Part shown: positions 1 to 5,203 of the stretch, one piece after another | Layout of the letters: every line of letters begins with the position of its first letter | Numbering within the stretch: the first letter of the stretch is position 1 | Source: Methylomonas sp. | GTDB taxonomy: Bacteria > Pseudomonadota > Gammaproteobacteria > Methylococcales > Methylomonadaceae | DNA length: 5,203 nucleotides | Reading direction: 5' to 3' | Assembly: GCA_028688235.1 (NCBI GenBank) | Contig: JAQTYP010000277.1 | Location: 1 to 5,203 of the forward strand | Notes under the pieces: generated by a model | What the model saw: only the letters and a program-made list of their open reading frames with translations | Database searches by the model: none | What the model was told of the DNA's origin: nothing | Program-made: the position numbers and the translations under genes

Positions 1-4
1 ACAG

Positions 5-838
5 ATGAAAAATATGAAACCGGTGCGTGTGATTGCCGTGACTAGCGGCAAGGGCGGCGTGGGCAAGACCAACTTATCGGTCAATATCGGCGTGGCGATG
101 GCGAAAGCCGGTCGACGCGTGGCGATATTGGATGCCGACATGGGCTTGGCCAATGTCGATATTTTGTTGGGGATGTTCCCGGAGTTTAACCTGTCTCATG
201 TGCTGAGCGGTCAAAAAACCTTGAAGCAAATCATGATGACGGGGCCTGCCGGCGTGAAAATCATCCCGGCCTCGTCCGGCATTCAGCGCATGTCGGATTT
301 GACCAGCGTCGAGCAAGCCGGTGTGATCCGAGCTTTCAGTGAAATCGATAAGGAATTGGACGTATTGATCGTCGATACCGCGGCCGGCATCTCTTCCACT
401 GTCGTCAATTTTGCTCGCGCTTGTCAGGAAATCATCGTCGTCGTCTGCGACGAGCCGACTTCACTGGCCGATGCCTATGCTTATATCAAATTGTTGAATC
501 GGGACTATGGTTTGAATAGTTTTCATATCATTACCAACATGGTGCAATCGGCCGAACATGGTCAGGCTTTGTTCAACAAATTGAGTAAAGTGACCGACAG
601 ATATCTGGATGTGGCTCTGCAGTTCGTAGGCGCTGTGCCGAGCGACGATTACCTGAAAAAATCCGTGCAAAAGCAAACACCGGTGGTCGAGGCCTTTCCC
701 CAGAGCAAATCGGCACTGGCGATTAAAAATTTGGCGCGTAAAATCGATCATTGGCCCATCAAGCTCAGGGCCGGCGGATATCTGGAGTTTTTTGTCGAAC
801 GCATGATTCAATACTCGGCCCGGGAGGACGTGGCGTGA
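5..838 (+). CDS. flhG: Flagellar number regulator FlhG/FleN (MinD-like ATPase), start possibly upstream of window
   Basis: A ParA/MinD-family ATPase that limits the number of polar flagella; in studied relatives it acts on the GTPase FlhF and on the FleQ/FlrA regulator. Visible motifs are the deviant Walker A loop SGKGGVGKT (residues 14-22, K16 and K21), the LDADMGLANVD segment (42-52, D43/D45) and Walker B LIVDTAAG (121-128, D124). The family signatures CDEPTS (148-153) and VEAFPQSKSA (228-237) follow. The C-terminal EFFVERMIQ (261-269) matches the amphipathic membrane-targeting helix of FleN. The 277 residues fit the family (about 270-300). The start is uncertain: only four bases precede the ATG, no ribosome site is visible, and the codon before it (CAG, 2-4) is sense. 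Many relatives carry a DQAxxLR motif just before this point, so the gene may extend leftward. A second ATG lies at 14. It overlaps fliA by 4 bases, which suggests translational coupling. Confidence 0.95.
   Translation: MKNMKPVRVIAVTSGKGGVGKTNLSVNIGVAMAKAGRRVAILDADMGLANVDILLGMFPEFNLSHVLSGQKTLKQIMMTGPAGVKIIPASSGIQRMSDLTSVEQAGVIRAFSEIDKELDVLIVDTAAGISSTVVNFARACQEIIVVVCDEPTSLADAYAYIKLLNRDYGLNSFHIITNMVQSAEHGQALFNKLSKVTDRYLDVALQFVGAVPSDDYLKKSVQKQTPVVEAFPQSKSALAIKNLARKIDHWPIKLRAGGYLEFFVERMIQYSAREDVA
823..827 (+). promoter_or_regulatory. Ribosome binding site deciding the fliA GTG start
   Basis: GGAGG lies inside the last codons of flhG, with 7 bases between it and the GTG at 835. The spacing and strength favour this non-ATG start over the ATG at 850, and its place inside flhG fits coupled translation of the two genes. 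Confidence 0.7.
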
Positions 839-1581
839 CTGGAGCGGCGATGTATGCGGCGATGCAGGCCGGTAACACCGACGAGTTGGTGAGCCGGCAT
901 GCGTCGCTGGTAAGACGCATTGCCTATCATTTAATGGGGCGTTTGCCCGACACGGTTCAAATCGAAGATCTGATACAGGCGGGGATGGTAGGCTTGCTGG
1001 AGGCGATCAAGCACTACGATGCCGGTCAGGGTGCCAGTTTCGAAACCTATGCCGGTATCCGCATACGCGGGGCGATGTTGGACGAACTACGCCGGGCGGA
1101 CTGGACACCGCGTTCGGTTCACAAGAAAGCGCGTAGGGTGGCCGAGGCAATTCGCGAAATCGAGAGCCGGGAGGGACGAGATGCCAGGGATAGCGAAGTG
1201 GCTAGTCACTTGGAAATCAGTCTGGAAGAATATCGGCAAATATTGCAGGATAGTCTGTCTTGTAAGACCTTCAGTGTAGAGGAATTGATACAGGGCGAAG
1301 ATAGCGTTATCGATGAAATTCATGTCAATACGCAACCCGAGCAGCAACTGATAGAGCAGCATTTCCAACAGGCTTTGGCCAAAGCCATTTCCGAACTGCC
1401 GGAGAGGGAACGTCTGGTGGTTTCGCTATATTATGACGAAGAGCTGAATTTGCGCGAGATCGGTAAGGTGCTGGAAGTCAGCGAATCCAGGGTCAGCCAG
1501 ATATGTAGCCAAGCCATGTTGAGACTCAGGGCCAGACTTGCGGATTGGCTGGAAGGGAAAGATAATGGCGCAAAGGATTGA
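835..1581 (+). CDS. fliA: RNA polymerase sigma-28 factor FliA
   Basis: Alternative sigma factor for late flagellar, motility and chemotaxis genes; in known systems it is held inactive by FlgM until the hook is complete. From the GTG at 835 the protein has 248 residues, against about 239-250 in relatives. Sigma region 2 spans about 20-93 (RHASLVRRIAYHLMGRLP, then GASFETYAGIRIRGAMLDEL and the DWTPRSVHKKAR stretch used in -10 recognition). Region 3 covers about 96-165. Region 4 covers about 185-238, with LPERERLVVSLYYDEELNLR leading into the helix-turn-helix EIGKVLEVSESRVSQICSQ. The start was chosen because GGAGG at 823-827 stands 7 bases before the GTG, the GTG overlaps the flhG stop (GTGA), and the predicted N-terminus resembles Pseudomonas FliA. 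An ATG at 850 behind GGAG (841-844) is a possible alternative, giving 243 residues. A frame extension to a TTG at 751 lies inside flhG and is unlikely. Confidence 0.96.
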   Translation: MTGAAMYAAMQAGNTDELVSRHASLVRRIAYHLMGRLPDTVQIEDLIQAGMVGLLEAIKHYDAGQGASFETYAGIRIRGAMLDELRRADWTPRSVHKKARRVAEAIREIESREGRDARDSEVASHLEISLEEYRQILQDSLSCKTFSVEELIQGEDSVIDEIHVNTQPEQQLIEQHFQQALAKAISELPERERLVVSLYYDEELNLREIGKVLEVSESRVSQICSQAMLRLRARLADWLEGKDNGAKD

Positions 1582-1593
1582 TTTAGCACAATT

Positions 1594-1649
1594 ACCGAAA
1601 CTTTTCCGATTCTGACGTTAGAATGAAAGGCTTTCCGTAACGTTTCGGT
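1594..1649 (+). repeat. Nested inverted repeats after fliA, possible RNA structure or weak terminator
   Basis: An outer perfect 8-base inverted repeat, ACCGAAAC (1594-1601) and GTTTCGGT (1642-1649), encloses a hairpin at 1601-1630. In that hairpin CTTTTC and ATTCTG pair with TAGAAT and GAAAGG around an ACGT loop, with a CG bulge and two G-T pairs. The two structures share only base 1601. A competing pairing is ACGTTA (1615-1620) with TAACGT (1638-1643). A run of five T follows at 1656-1660, six bases past the outer stem. The geometry is not that of a classical intrinsic terminator, but the density of pairing in a short gap suggests a structured RNA that attenuates read-through from fliA. The function is inferred. 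Confidence 0.45.
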
Positions 1650-1693
1650 GCGTGGTTTTTAAGTCTAGCGTAGGTAAGCAAGGCTGATCCGGG

Positions 1694-1723
1694 TTGGCTA
1701 AACTTAATGCCCCGCTGAATAAT
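1694..1723 (+). promoter_or_regulatory. Weak sigma-70-like promoter candidate for cheYZA
   Basis: TTGGCT (1694-1699, 4 of 6 to TTGACA) and AATAAT (1718-1723, 5 of 6 to TATAAT) are separated by 18 bases, about 43 bases before the cheY start. This is the best-placed promoter-like pair in the 184-base gap between fliA and cheY. No sigma-28 box pair with proper spacing was found there. Such matches arise often by chance in AT-rich gaps, so this is only a candidate. Confidence 0.25.
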
Positions 1724-1754
1724 GACGGTTTCCCTGCAATAAAATAATCTGGGT

Positions 1755-1758
1755 GGAG
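1755..1758 (+). promoter_or_regulatory. Ribosome binding site deciding the cheY TTG start
   Basis: GGAG stands 7 bases before the TTG at 1766 but 19 bases before the in-frame ATG at 1778. This favours the TTG as the true start of cheY. Confidence 0.6.
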
Positions 1759-1765
1759 ATTATCC

Positions 1766-2152
1766 TTGGATAAAAACATGAAAATTCTGATTGTCGATGA
1801 TTTTTCGACGATGCGAAGAATAGTAAAAAACCTTTTGAAAGATCTGGGCTTTACCAATACCGTCGAAGCGGATGACGGCAAGACGGCATTGCCCATTTTG
1901 CAAAAAGGCGGCATCGATTTTTTGATTACGGATTGGAACATGCCGGGTATGACAGGAATAGACTTGCTGAAAGCCGTCAGAGCCAATCCTAATCTGGCCA
2001 ATATGCCGGTGTTGATGGTTACCGCCGAGGCGAAACGCGAGCAGATCATTCTGGCGGCGCAAGCCGGCGTCAATGGCTATGTGATTAAGCCTTTTACTGC
2101 GGCGACTCTAAAAGAAAAAATCGAAAAGATTTTCGAACGTATCGAAGGCTGA
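1766..2152 (+). CDS. cheY: Chemotaxis response regulator CheY
   Basis: Single-domain cytoplasmic receiver that takes phosphate from CheA and, as CheY-P, binds the flagellar switch protein FliM to change rotation. All receiver residues are present: acidic pair D11-D12, phosphoacceptor D56 in the ITDWNMPG segment, T86 in MVTAEAK, Y105 and K108 in the GYVIKPF segment. The 128 residues match the family. The start is taken as TTG at 1766 because GGAG is correctly spaced from it and the resulting MDKNMKILIVDDF N-terminus matches the length of E. coli CheY (MADKELKFLVVDDF). The ATG at 1778 would give 124 residues, as annotated in Pseudomonas, and remains possible. cheZ follows after 12 bases. The 184-base gap upstream makes this the likely first gene of a cheY-cheZ-cheA unit, unless transcription reads through from fliA. 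Confidence 0.97.
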   Translation: MDKNMKILIVDDFSTMRRIVKNLLKDLGFTNTVEADDGKTALPILQKGGIDFLITDWNMPGMTGIDLLKAVRANPNLANMPVLMVTAEAKREQIILAAQAGVNGYVIKPFTAATLKEKIEKIFERIEG

Positions 2153-2164
2153 GCAGGAGATTGA

Positions 2165-2890
2165 ATGATGAATGAAGATCTTTTGACTTTAGCTAAAAAC
2201 CTGGTAGCGGCATTGGAAAAGGGCGATCAAGCGCTTGCCGATGGCTTGCTCGATGAATTGGCGGGCTTACGTGAAACTCAGCTATTCAAGGAAATCGGCC
2301 GGCTCACGCGTCAATTGCATGACACCATGGTGAATTTTAGCGTCGATGCCAAAATCACCGAGATGACGGAACACGACATACCCGATGCGAAAGAACGACT
2401 GCATTACGTCATCACGATGACAGAGCAGGCAGCCGACCAGACGCTGACGGCCGTGGAAAACTTGTTGCCCATTTCCCAGACGATGAACGATCAGGTGGAA
2501 AGGCTTGCTAGCAAATGGGGGCGTTTTTTGGATAGGGAAATGCCGCTTAACGAGTTCAAGGCCATGAGTGCCGAGATTTCAGAACATTTCAACCGATCCA
2601 GGAGCGAATTGGCACTAGTGCAGTCGGGTTTGAACGACATCCTGATGGCACAGGGCTTTCAAGATATTACCGGGCAAATCATCAGGCGGGTGATCGATCT
2701 GGTACAGGATCTGGAATCCAGCATGGTCAAACTGATCAGCATAGCGGGGCGCAGAGCCGGGGCCGACGATGATGGTCAGAAGTCTCACGAGTTGCCCGGC
2801 CCCGTGGTGCCGGGTGTCGACGATAGAGCGGGGGATGTCGCTACCAGTCAGGATGATGTCGATGATTTGCTATCCAGTCTGGGCTTCTGA
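2165..2890 (+). CDS. cheZ: Protein phosphatase CheZ
   Basis: Dephosphorylates CheY-P to end the chemotactic signal. The 241 residues are longer than E. coli CheZ (214). The long helices (about 80-195) include the catalytic stretch ILMAQGFQDITGQIIRR (159-175). Its DxxxQ pair is D167 and Q171, equivalent to D143 and Q147 of E. coli, where the glutamine places the attacking water and the aspartate contacts the CheY lysine. A hydrophilic linker rich in D, G and P (about 196-226) leads to the conserved C-terminal CheY-binding peptide SQDDVDDLLSSLGF (228-241). Two adjacent ATGs are possible starts: AGGAG at 2155-2159 lies 5 bases from the first (2165) and 8 from the second (2168), so the protein may begin one residue later. 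It sits 12 bases after cheY and 10 before cheA. Confidence 0.96.
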   Translation: MMNEDLLTLAKNLVAALEKGDQALADGLLDELAGLRETQLFKEIGRLTRQLHDTMVNFSVDAKITEMTEHDIPDAKERLHYVITMTEQAADQTLTAVENLLPISQTMNDQVERLASKWGRFLDREMPLNEFKAMSAEISEHFNRSRSELALVQSGLNDILMAQGFQDITGQIIRRVIDLVQDLESSMVKLISIAGRRAGADDDGQKSHELPGPVVPGVDDRAGDVATSQDDVDDLLSSLGF

Positions 2891-2900
2891 GGACTAAATC

Positions 2901-5105
2901 ATGTCGATTGATCTGGACGACGAAATTTTGCAGGATTTCCTGGTCGAAGCAGGGGAAATTCTCGAGCTATTAAGCGAACAATTAGTTGAACTGGAGCAAT
3001 CGCCGGGCGATTTGGATTTGTTGAATGCCATTTTTCGCGGCTTCCATACCATTAAAGGCGGAGCCGGGTTTCTCGCCGTCAATGCCTTGGTCGAGATCTG
3101 TCACAGCGCGGAAGATGTGTTCAATATATTGCGGCAAGGCGATCGCCAAGTTACCCCTGAGCTAATGGACGTCATTTTGCAGGTGCTGGATGTCGTCAAC
3201 GAGATGTTCGCTCAAGTCCGGGCTGGAGAGATGCCAATCTCCGCGCCGGCTGCTTTGTTGGCTAGGGTAAAATCCTTTGCCCGTGCGGAAACCGCTATAT
3301 CCGCTGATGTCCCGCCGGCGGTTGTCGAACCGGAGCAAGAACCCGAGGAAAAAGAGCTGACAACGTTAAGCGCGTCTCCTCAGGATTTGGTGGCTCAGGA
3401 ATTCGATGCGATGTTGAATGTCGACGAATTGCCGGGAGGCTCGGAAGCCGATGCCGAAGGCGATGAAATCACCGAACAGGAATTCGAAAACCTGTTGGAT
3501 GCTTTGCACGGTAAGGGGGGCTCGCCCACGCCAAAAGCATCGGCACCCCAGGCGGCGGATGACGATCTGATCACCGAAGACGAATTCGAACACCTGCTCG
3601 ATGAATTGCACGGTAAAGGCAAATTCAAGGCTCCGGCCGCGGAAGACAAGCAGCCGGCCAATTCCGGCGACATTACCGAGGAAGAGTTCGAGCAATTGCT
3701 CGATCAATTACATGGAAAGGGTAAGTTCGACGGCAACATTGTCCAAAAGCAACAGGAGCCTGCCACCGACAAAGAGCCTCCCGTCGGAGTCGAAGCAAAA
3801 ACGAACAAAACCGAAGCGCTAGAGGAGCCTGCGGCCAAACCGGAAGTCCATGCTGAAGTCGAAAAAATCGTTACAAAGCCGAGTGGTTCCGAAGCTTCCG
3901 GAGATAAGGCCAAGGCGGCTCCCGCGCCTCAGGCCGACACGACGGTGCGGGTGGATACCCAGGTATTGGACGACATCATGAACATGGTGGGCGAATTGGT
4001 ATTGGTGCGGAATCGCTTCCAAAGCCTCAAGGCATCGGCGGAAGCGGATGAGCAATTATCTAAGGCCATTTCCAACCTCGATGTCGTGACAGCCGATTTG
4101 CAACTGGCCGTCATGAAAACCAGGATGCAGCCGATCAAGAAAGTATTCGGGCGCTTCCCCAGGGTCGTCCGAGATCTGGCCAGAAGCTTGAAGAAGGAAA
4201 TCCGCCTGGAATTGGTGGGTGAAGAGACCGATCTGGATAAAAACTTGGTGGAAGCATTGGCCGACCCCTTGGTGCATCTGGTCAGAAATGCCGTCGATCA
4301 CGGTATAGAACCCCCGGATGAGCGGGTCGCGAATGGCAAGCCGCGCGAGGGTGTGGTCATCTTGAAAGCCTCTCAGGAAGGCGATCACATTCAACTATCG
4401 ATTCAGGACGATGGTAAAGGTATGAACCCGGATATCTTGAGAGCCAAAGTCGTTGAAAAAGGCTTGATGGACGAGGAAACCGCCGCCAGGCTGGATGACA
4501 AGGAATGCTACAACCTGATCTTCATGCCGGGTTTTTCCACTAAAACTGAAATCTCCGATGTTTCAGGGCGTGGTGTGGGTATGGATGTGGTAAAAACCCG
4601 CATCGCGCAAATGAATGGCGTGGTGGAAGTCGACTCGGCGGAGGGCAAGGGCAGCAACATCATTATCAAGGTTCCGCTGACTCTGGCCATCATGCCCACA
4701 CTGATGGTCAAATTGGGTGGACAAGCCTTTGCTTTACCGCTGGCCAGCGTGCTCGAAATTCTGGATCTCGACCTTGGTAGAACCAACAAGGTCGACAATC
4801 AATTGGTGGTGATGGTCAGAAACAAAGCCTTGCCATTGTTCTATTTGAGCGATTGGCTGGTCAACGATCCGCATTATGCGTTCGATAAACAAGCCGCCAG
4901 AGGGCATGTGGTCGTGGTCAATGCCGGTGGACGCCAAGTCGGTTTTGTCGTCGATCAACTCATCGGTCAGGAGGAAGTGGTTATCAAAGCCTTGGGAGCC
5001 AAGCTTCACGGACTCGATGGCTTGGCGGGAGCCACCATTACCGGTGACGGGAAAATTGCCTTGATCTTGGATGTACCAGGTCTGATGAAGAGATACGCAG
5101 GTTAA
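2901..5105 (+). CDS. cheA: Chemotaxis histidine kinase CheA with repeat-bearing linker
   Basis: Central kinase of the chemoreceptor array; it phosphorylates itself and then CheY (and normally CheB). Domain order: HPt/P1 (about 1-110) with phosphorylated H49 in FHTIKGGAGF; a long acidic, A/P/E-rich linker (about 130-345); the P3 dimerisation helices (about 346-410, from VRVDTQVLDDIMNMVGEL); the P4 ATPase (about 411-590) and the CheW-like P5 (about 591-734). P4 has the N box with N463 and H467 (HLVRNAVDHG), G1 DDGKGM (503-508), F box FMPGFSTK (541-548) and G2 GRGVGMDVV (557-565). Length is 734 residues, against 654 in E. coli and about 750 in Pseudomonas. I see no P2 domain; instead the linker carries three motif copies 34 residues apart. 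The start is supported by TGAGGA (2888-2893), overlapping the cheZ stop, 7 bases before the ATG. Nothing suggests damage or truncation. Confidence 0.97.
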   Translation: MSIDLDDEILQDFLVEAGEILELLSEQLVELEQSPGDLDLLNAIFRGFHTIKGGAGFLAVNALVEICHSAEDVFNILRQGDRQVTPELMDVILQVLDVVNEMFAQVRAGEMPISAPAALLARVKSFARAETAISADVPPAVVEPEQEPEEKELTTLSASPQDLVAQEFDAMLNVDELPGGSEADAEGDEITEQEFENLLDALHGKGGSPTPKASAPQAADDDLITEDEFEHLLDELHGKGKFKAPAAEDKQPANSGDITEEEFEQLLDQLHGKGKFDGNIVQKQQEPATDKEPPVGVEAKTNKTEALEEPAAKPEVHAEVEKIVTKPSGSEASGDKAKAAPAPQADTTVRVDTQVLDDIMNMVGELVLVRNRFQSLKASAEADEQLSKAISNLDVVTADLQLAVMKTRMQPIKKVFGRFPRVVRDLARSLKKEIRLELVGEETDLDKNLVEALADPLVHLVRNAVDHGIEPPDERVANGKPREGVVILKASQEGDHIQLSIQDDGKGMNPDILRAKVVEKGLMDEETAARLDDKECYNLIFMPGFSTKTEISDVSGRGVGMDVVKTRIAQMNGVVEVDSAEGKGSNIIIKVPLTLAIMPTLMVKLGGQAFALPLASVLEILDLDLGRTNKVDNQLVVMVRNKALPLFYLSDWLVNDPHYAFDKQAARGHVVVVNAGGRQVGFVVDQLIGQEEVVIKALGAKLHGLDGLAGATITGDGKIALILDVPGLMKRYAG
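3384..3431 (+). repeat. Degenerate fourth copy of the CheA linker motif
   Basis: Residues 162-177 (DLVAQEFDAMLNVDEL) align with the start of the full repeats: AQEFDAML matches EQEFENLL. The copy lacks the LHGKG tail and its E-F pair (167/168) is 27 residues, not 34, before that of copy 1. It may be a worn repeat or a separate helix of similar character. Confidence 0.4.
3465..3722 (+). repeat. Three 34-residue-period repeats in the CheA linker
   Basis: Copies at residues 189-206 (bases 3465-3518), 223-240 (3567-3620) and 257-274 (3669-3722) share ITExEFExLLDxLHGKG. The E-F pair recurs at 194/195, 228/229 and 262/263, a period of exactly 34 residues or 102 bases. The core is almost invariant, while the 16-residue spacers, rich in A, P, D and K, have diverged. 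Copies 1 and 2 are close in DNA as well. Copy 3 uses different synonymous codons (for example ATTACCGAGG against ATCACCGAAG), so the protein sequence seems preserved by selection rather than by recent duplication. Each motif should form a short acidic amphipathic helix in a disordered linker. Confidence 0.85.
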
Positions 5106-5143
5106 TGGTTGTTGAAAGGATAAACCGCCGCGCCAACCCGGCT

Positions 5144-5170
5144 TTTAACGGCAACTATGCCGCTGTTAAA
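5144..5170 (+). repeat. Hairpin downstream of cheA
   Basis: TTTAA and CGGCA (5144-5153) pair with TGCCG (5158-5162) and TTAAA (5166-5170), with a four-base loop ACTA and a three-base CTG bulge on the right arm. No T run follows, so it is not a standard intrinsic terminator. It lies between the cheA stop and a possible start at 5183, and could be an RNA stability or processing element, or chance. Confidence 0.3.
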
Positions 5171-5182
5171 TCAAAGGTGTGG

Positions 5183-5203
5183 ATGAATAGCCAGCGTATT
5201 TTA
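5183..5203 (+). CDS. Possible start of the next gene, cut by the window edge
   Basis: An ATG at 5183 opens a frame (MNSQRIL) that runs off the window, with AAGG (5174-5177) placed 5 bases before it as a plausible ribosome site. The same frame is open all the way back to an ATG at 5105 that overlaps the cheA stop (TAATG), which would add 26 residues. That extension has no clear family resemblance and covers the hairpin at 5144-5170, so I prefer 5183. In related clusters cheB or other chemotaxis genes follow cheA, but seven codons are too few to identify the product. Confidence 0.3.

Noticed and set aside
751..834. Extension of fliA upstream to a TTG at 751
   Set aside because: It would overlap flhG by 88 bases, has no fitting ribosome site, and adds 28 residues absent from the family.
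1659..1690. Sigma-28-like boxes upstream of cheY: TTAAGTCT (1659-1666) and GCTGATCC (1683-1690)
   Set aside because: Each half partly matches TAAAGTTT and GCCGATAA, but the spacer is 16 bases rather than about 11. The other TAAACTTA/GCTGAATA pair (1699-1721) has a spacer of only 7.
1695..1710. Sigma-54-like GG...GC pair in TGGCTAAACTTAATGC
   Set aside because: The GG and GC are 11 bases apart instead of the required 10, and the rest of the consensus fits poorly.
1618..2073. Antisense reading frame of 151 codons opposite cheY
   Set aside because: It lies across the strongly conserved cheY on the other strand, has no recognisable domain, and is best explained as a codon shadow.
3366..3707. 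Antisense frames opposite the CheA linker
   Set aside because: They mirror the repeated codons of the linker repeats and show no independent coding features.
1..5203. Mobile elements, CRISPR arrays, tRNA genes or a novel defence system
   Set aside because: Nearly all of the window is accounted for by five conserved flagellar and chemotaxis genes; no transposase, direct-repeat array or tRNA-like segment is seen.

Overview
This window is a flagellar and chemotaxis gene cluster, all on the + strand. In order it holds flhG/fleN (flagellar number control), fliA (sigma-28), cheY, cheZ and cheA, with the possible first codons of one more gene at the right edge. This order is the conserved arrangement of polarly flagellated Gammaproteobacteria such as Pseudomonas, Shewanella and Vibrio. 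CheZ, FleN with a C-terminal membrane-targeting helix, and CheY close to the Pseudomonas and Shewanella forms all point to that class. From memory of protein wording, a methanotroph of the Methylococcales (Methylomonas/Methylobacter type) is my best guess, but it is unverified.

Layout: flhG runs from the left edge to 838, and its true start may lie outside the window. fliA begins with GTG at 835, overlapping the flhG stop codon by 4 bases, and ends at 1581. A 184-base gap (1582-1765) separates fliA from the chemotaxis genes. It carries nested inverted repeats and a weak sigma-70-like promoter candidate. cheY (TTG start at 1766), cheZ (2165) and cheA (2901) then follow with gaps of only 12 and 10 bases, so they are almost certainly one transcription unit. 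After cheA (ends 5105) come 98 bases with a hairpin and a reading frame open to the window edge.

How they work together: FlhG limits flagellar number, in known systems with FlhF and the FleQ-type regulator. FliA transcribes late flagellar and chemotaxis genes. CheA autophosphorylates on a histidine under receptor and CheW control and passes the phosphate to CheY. CheY-P binds the motor switch, and CheZ removes the phosphate. All key catalytic residues of these five proteins are present.

The most notable feature is in the CheA linker between the HPt and dimerisation domains. A recognisable P2 domain is missing there. Instead there are three copies of an acidic amphipathic motif (ITExEFExLLDxLHGKG), spaced exactly 34 residues apart, and a degenerate fourth copy upstream. 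The motif resembles the CheY-binding tail of the CheZ encoded next door and the N-terminal peptide of FliM. It may also correspond to the LID region that ties CheA to the ParP/ParC polar localisation system. No wholly new system is evident; the rest is a well-conserved locus.
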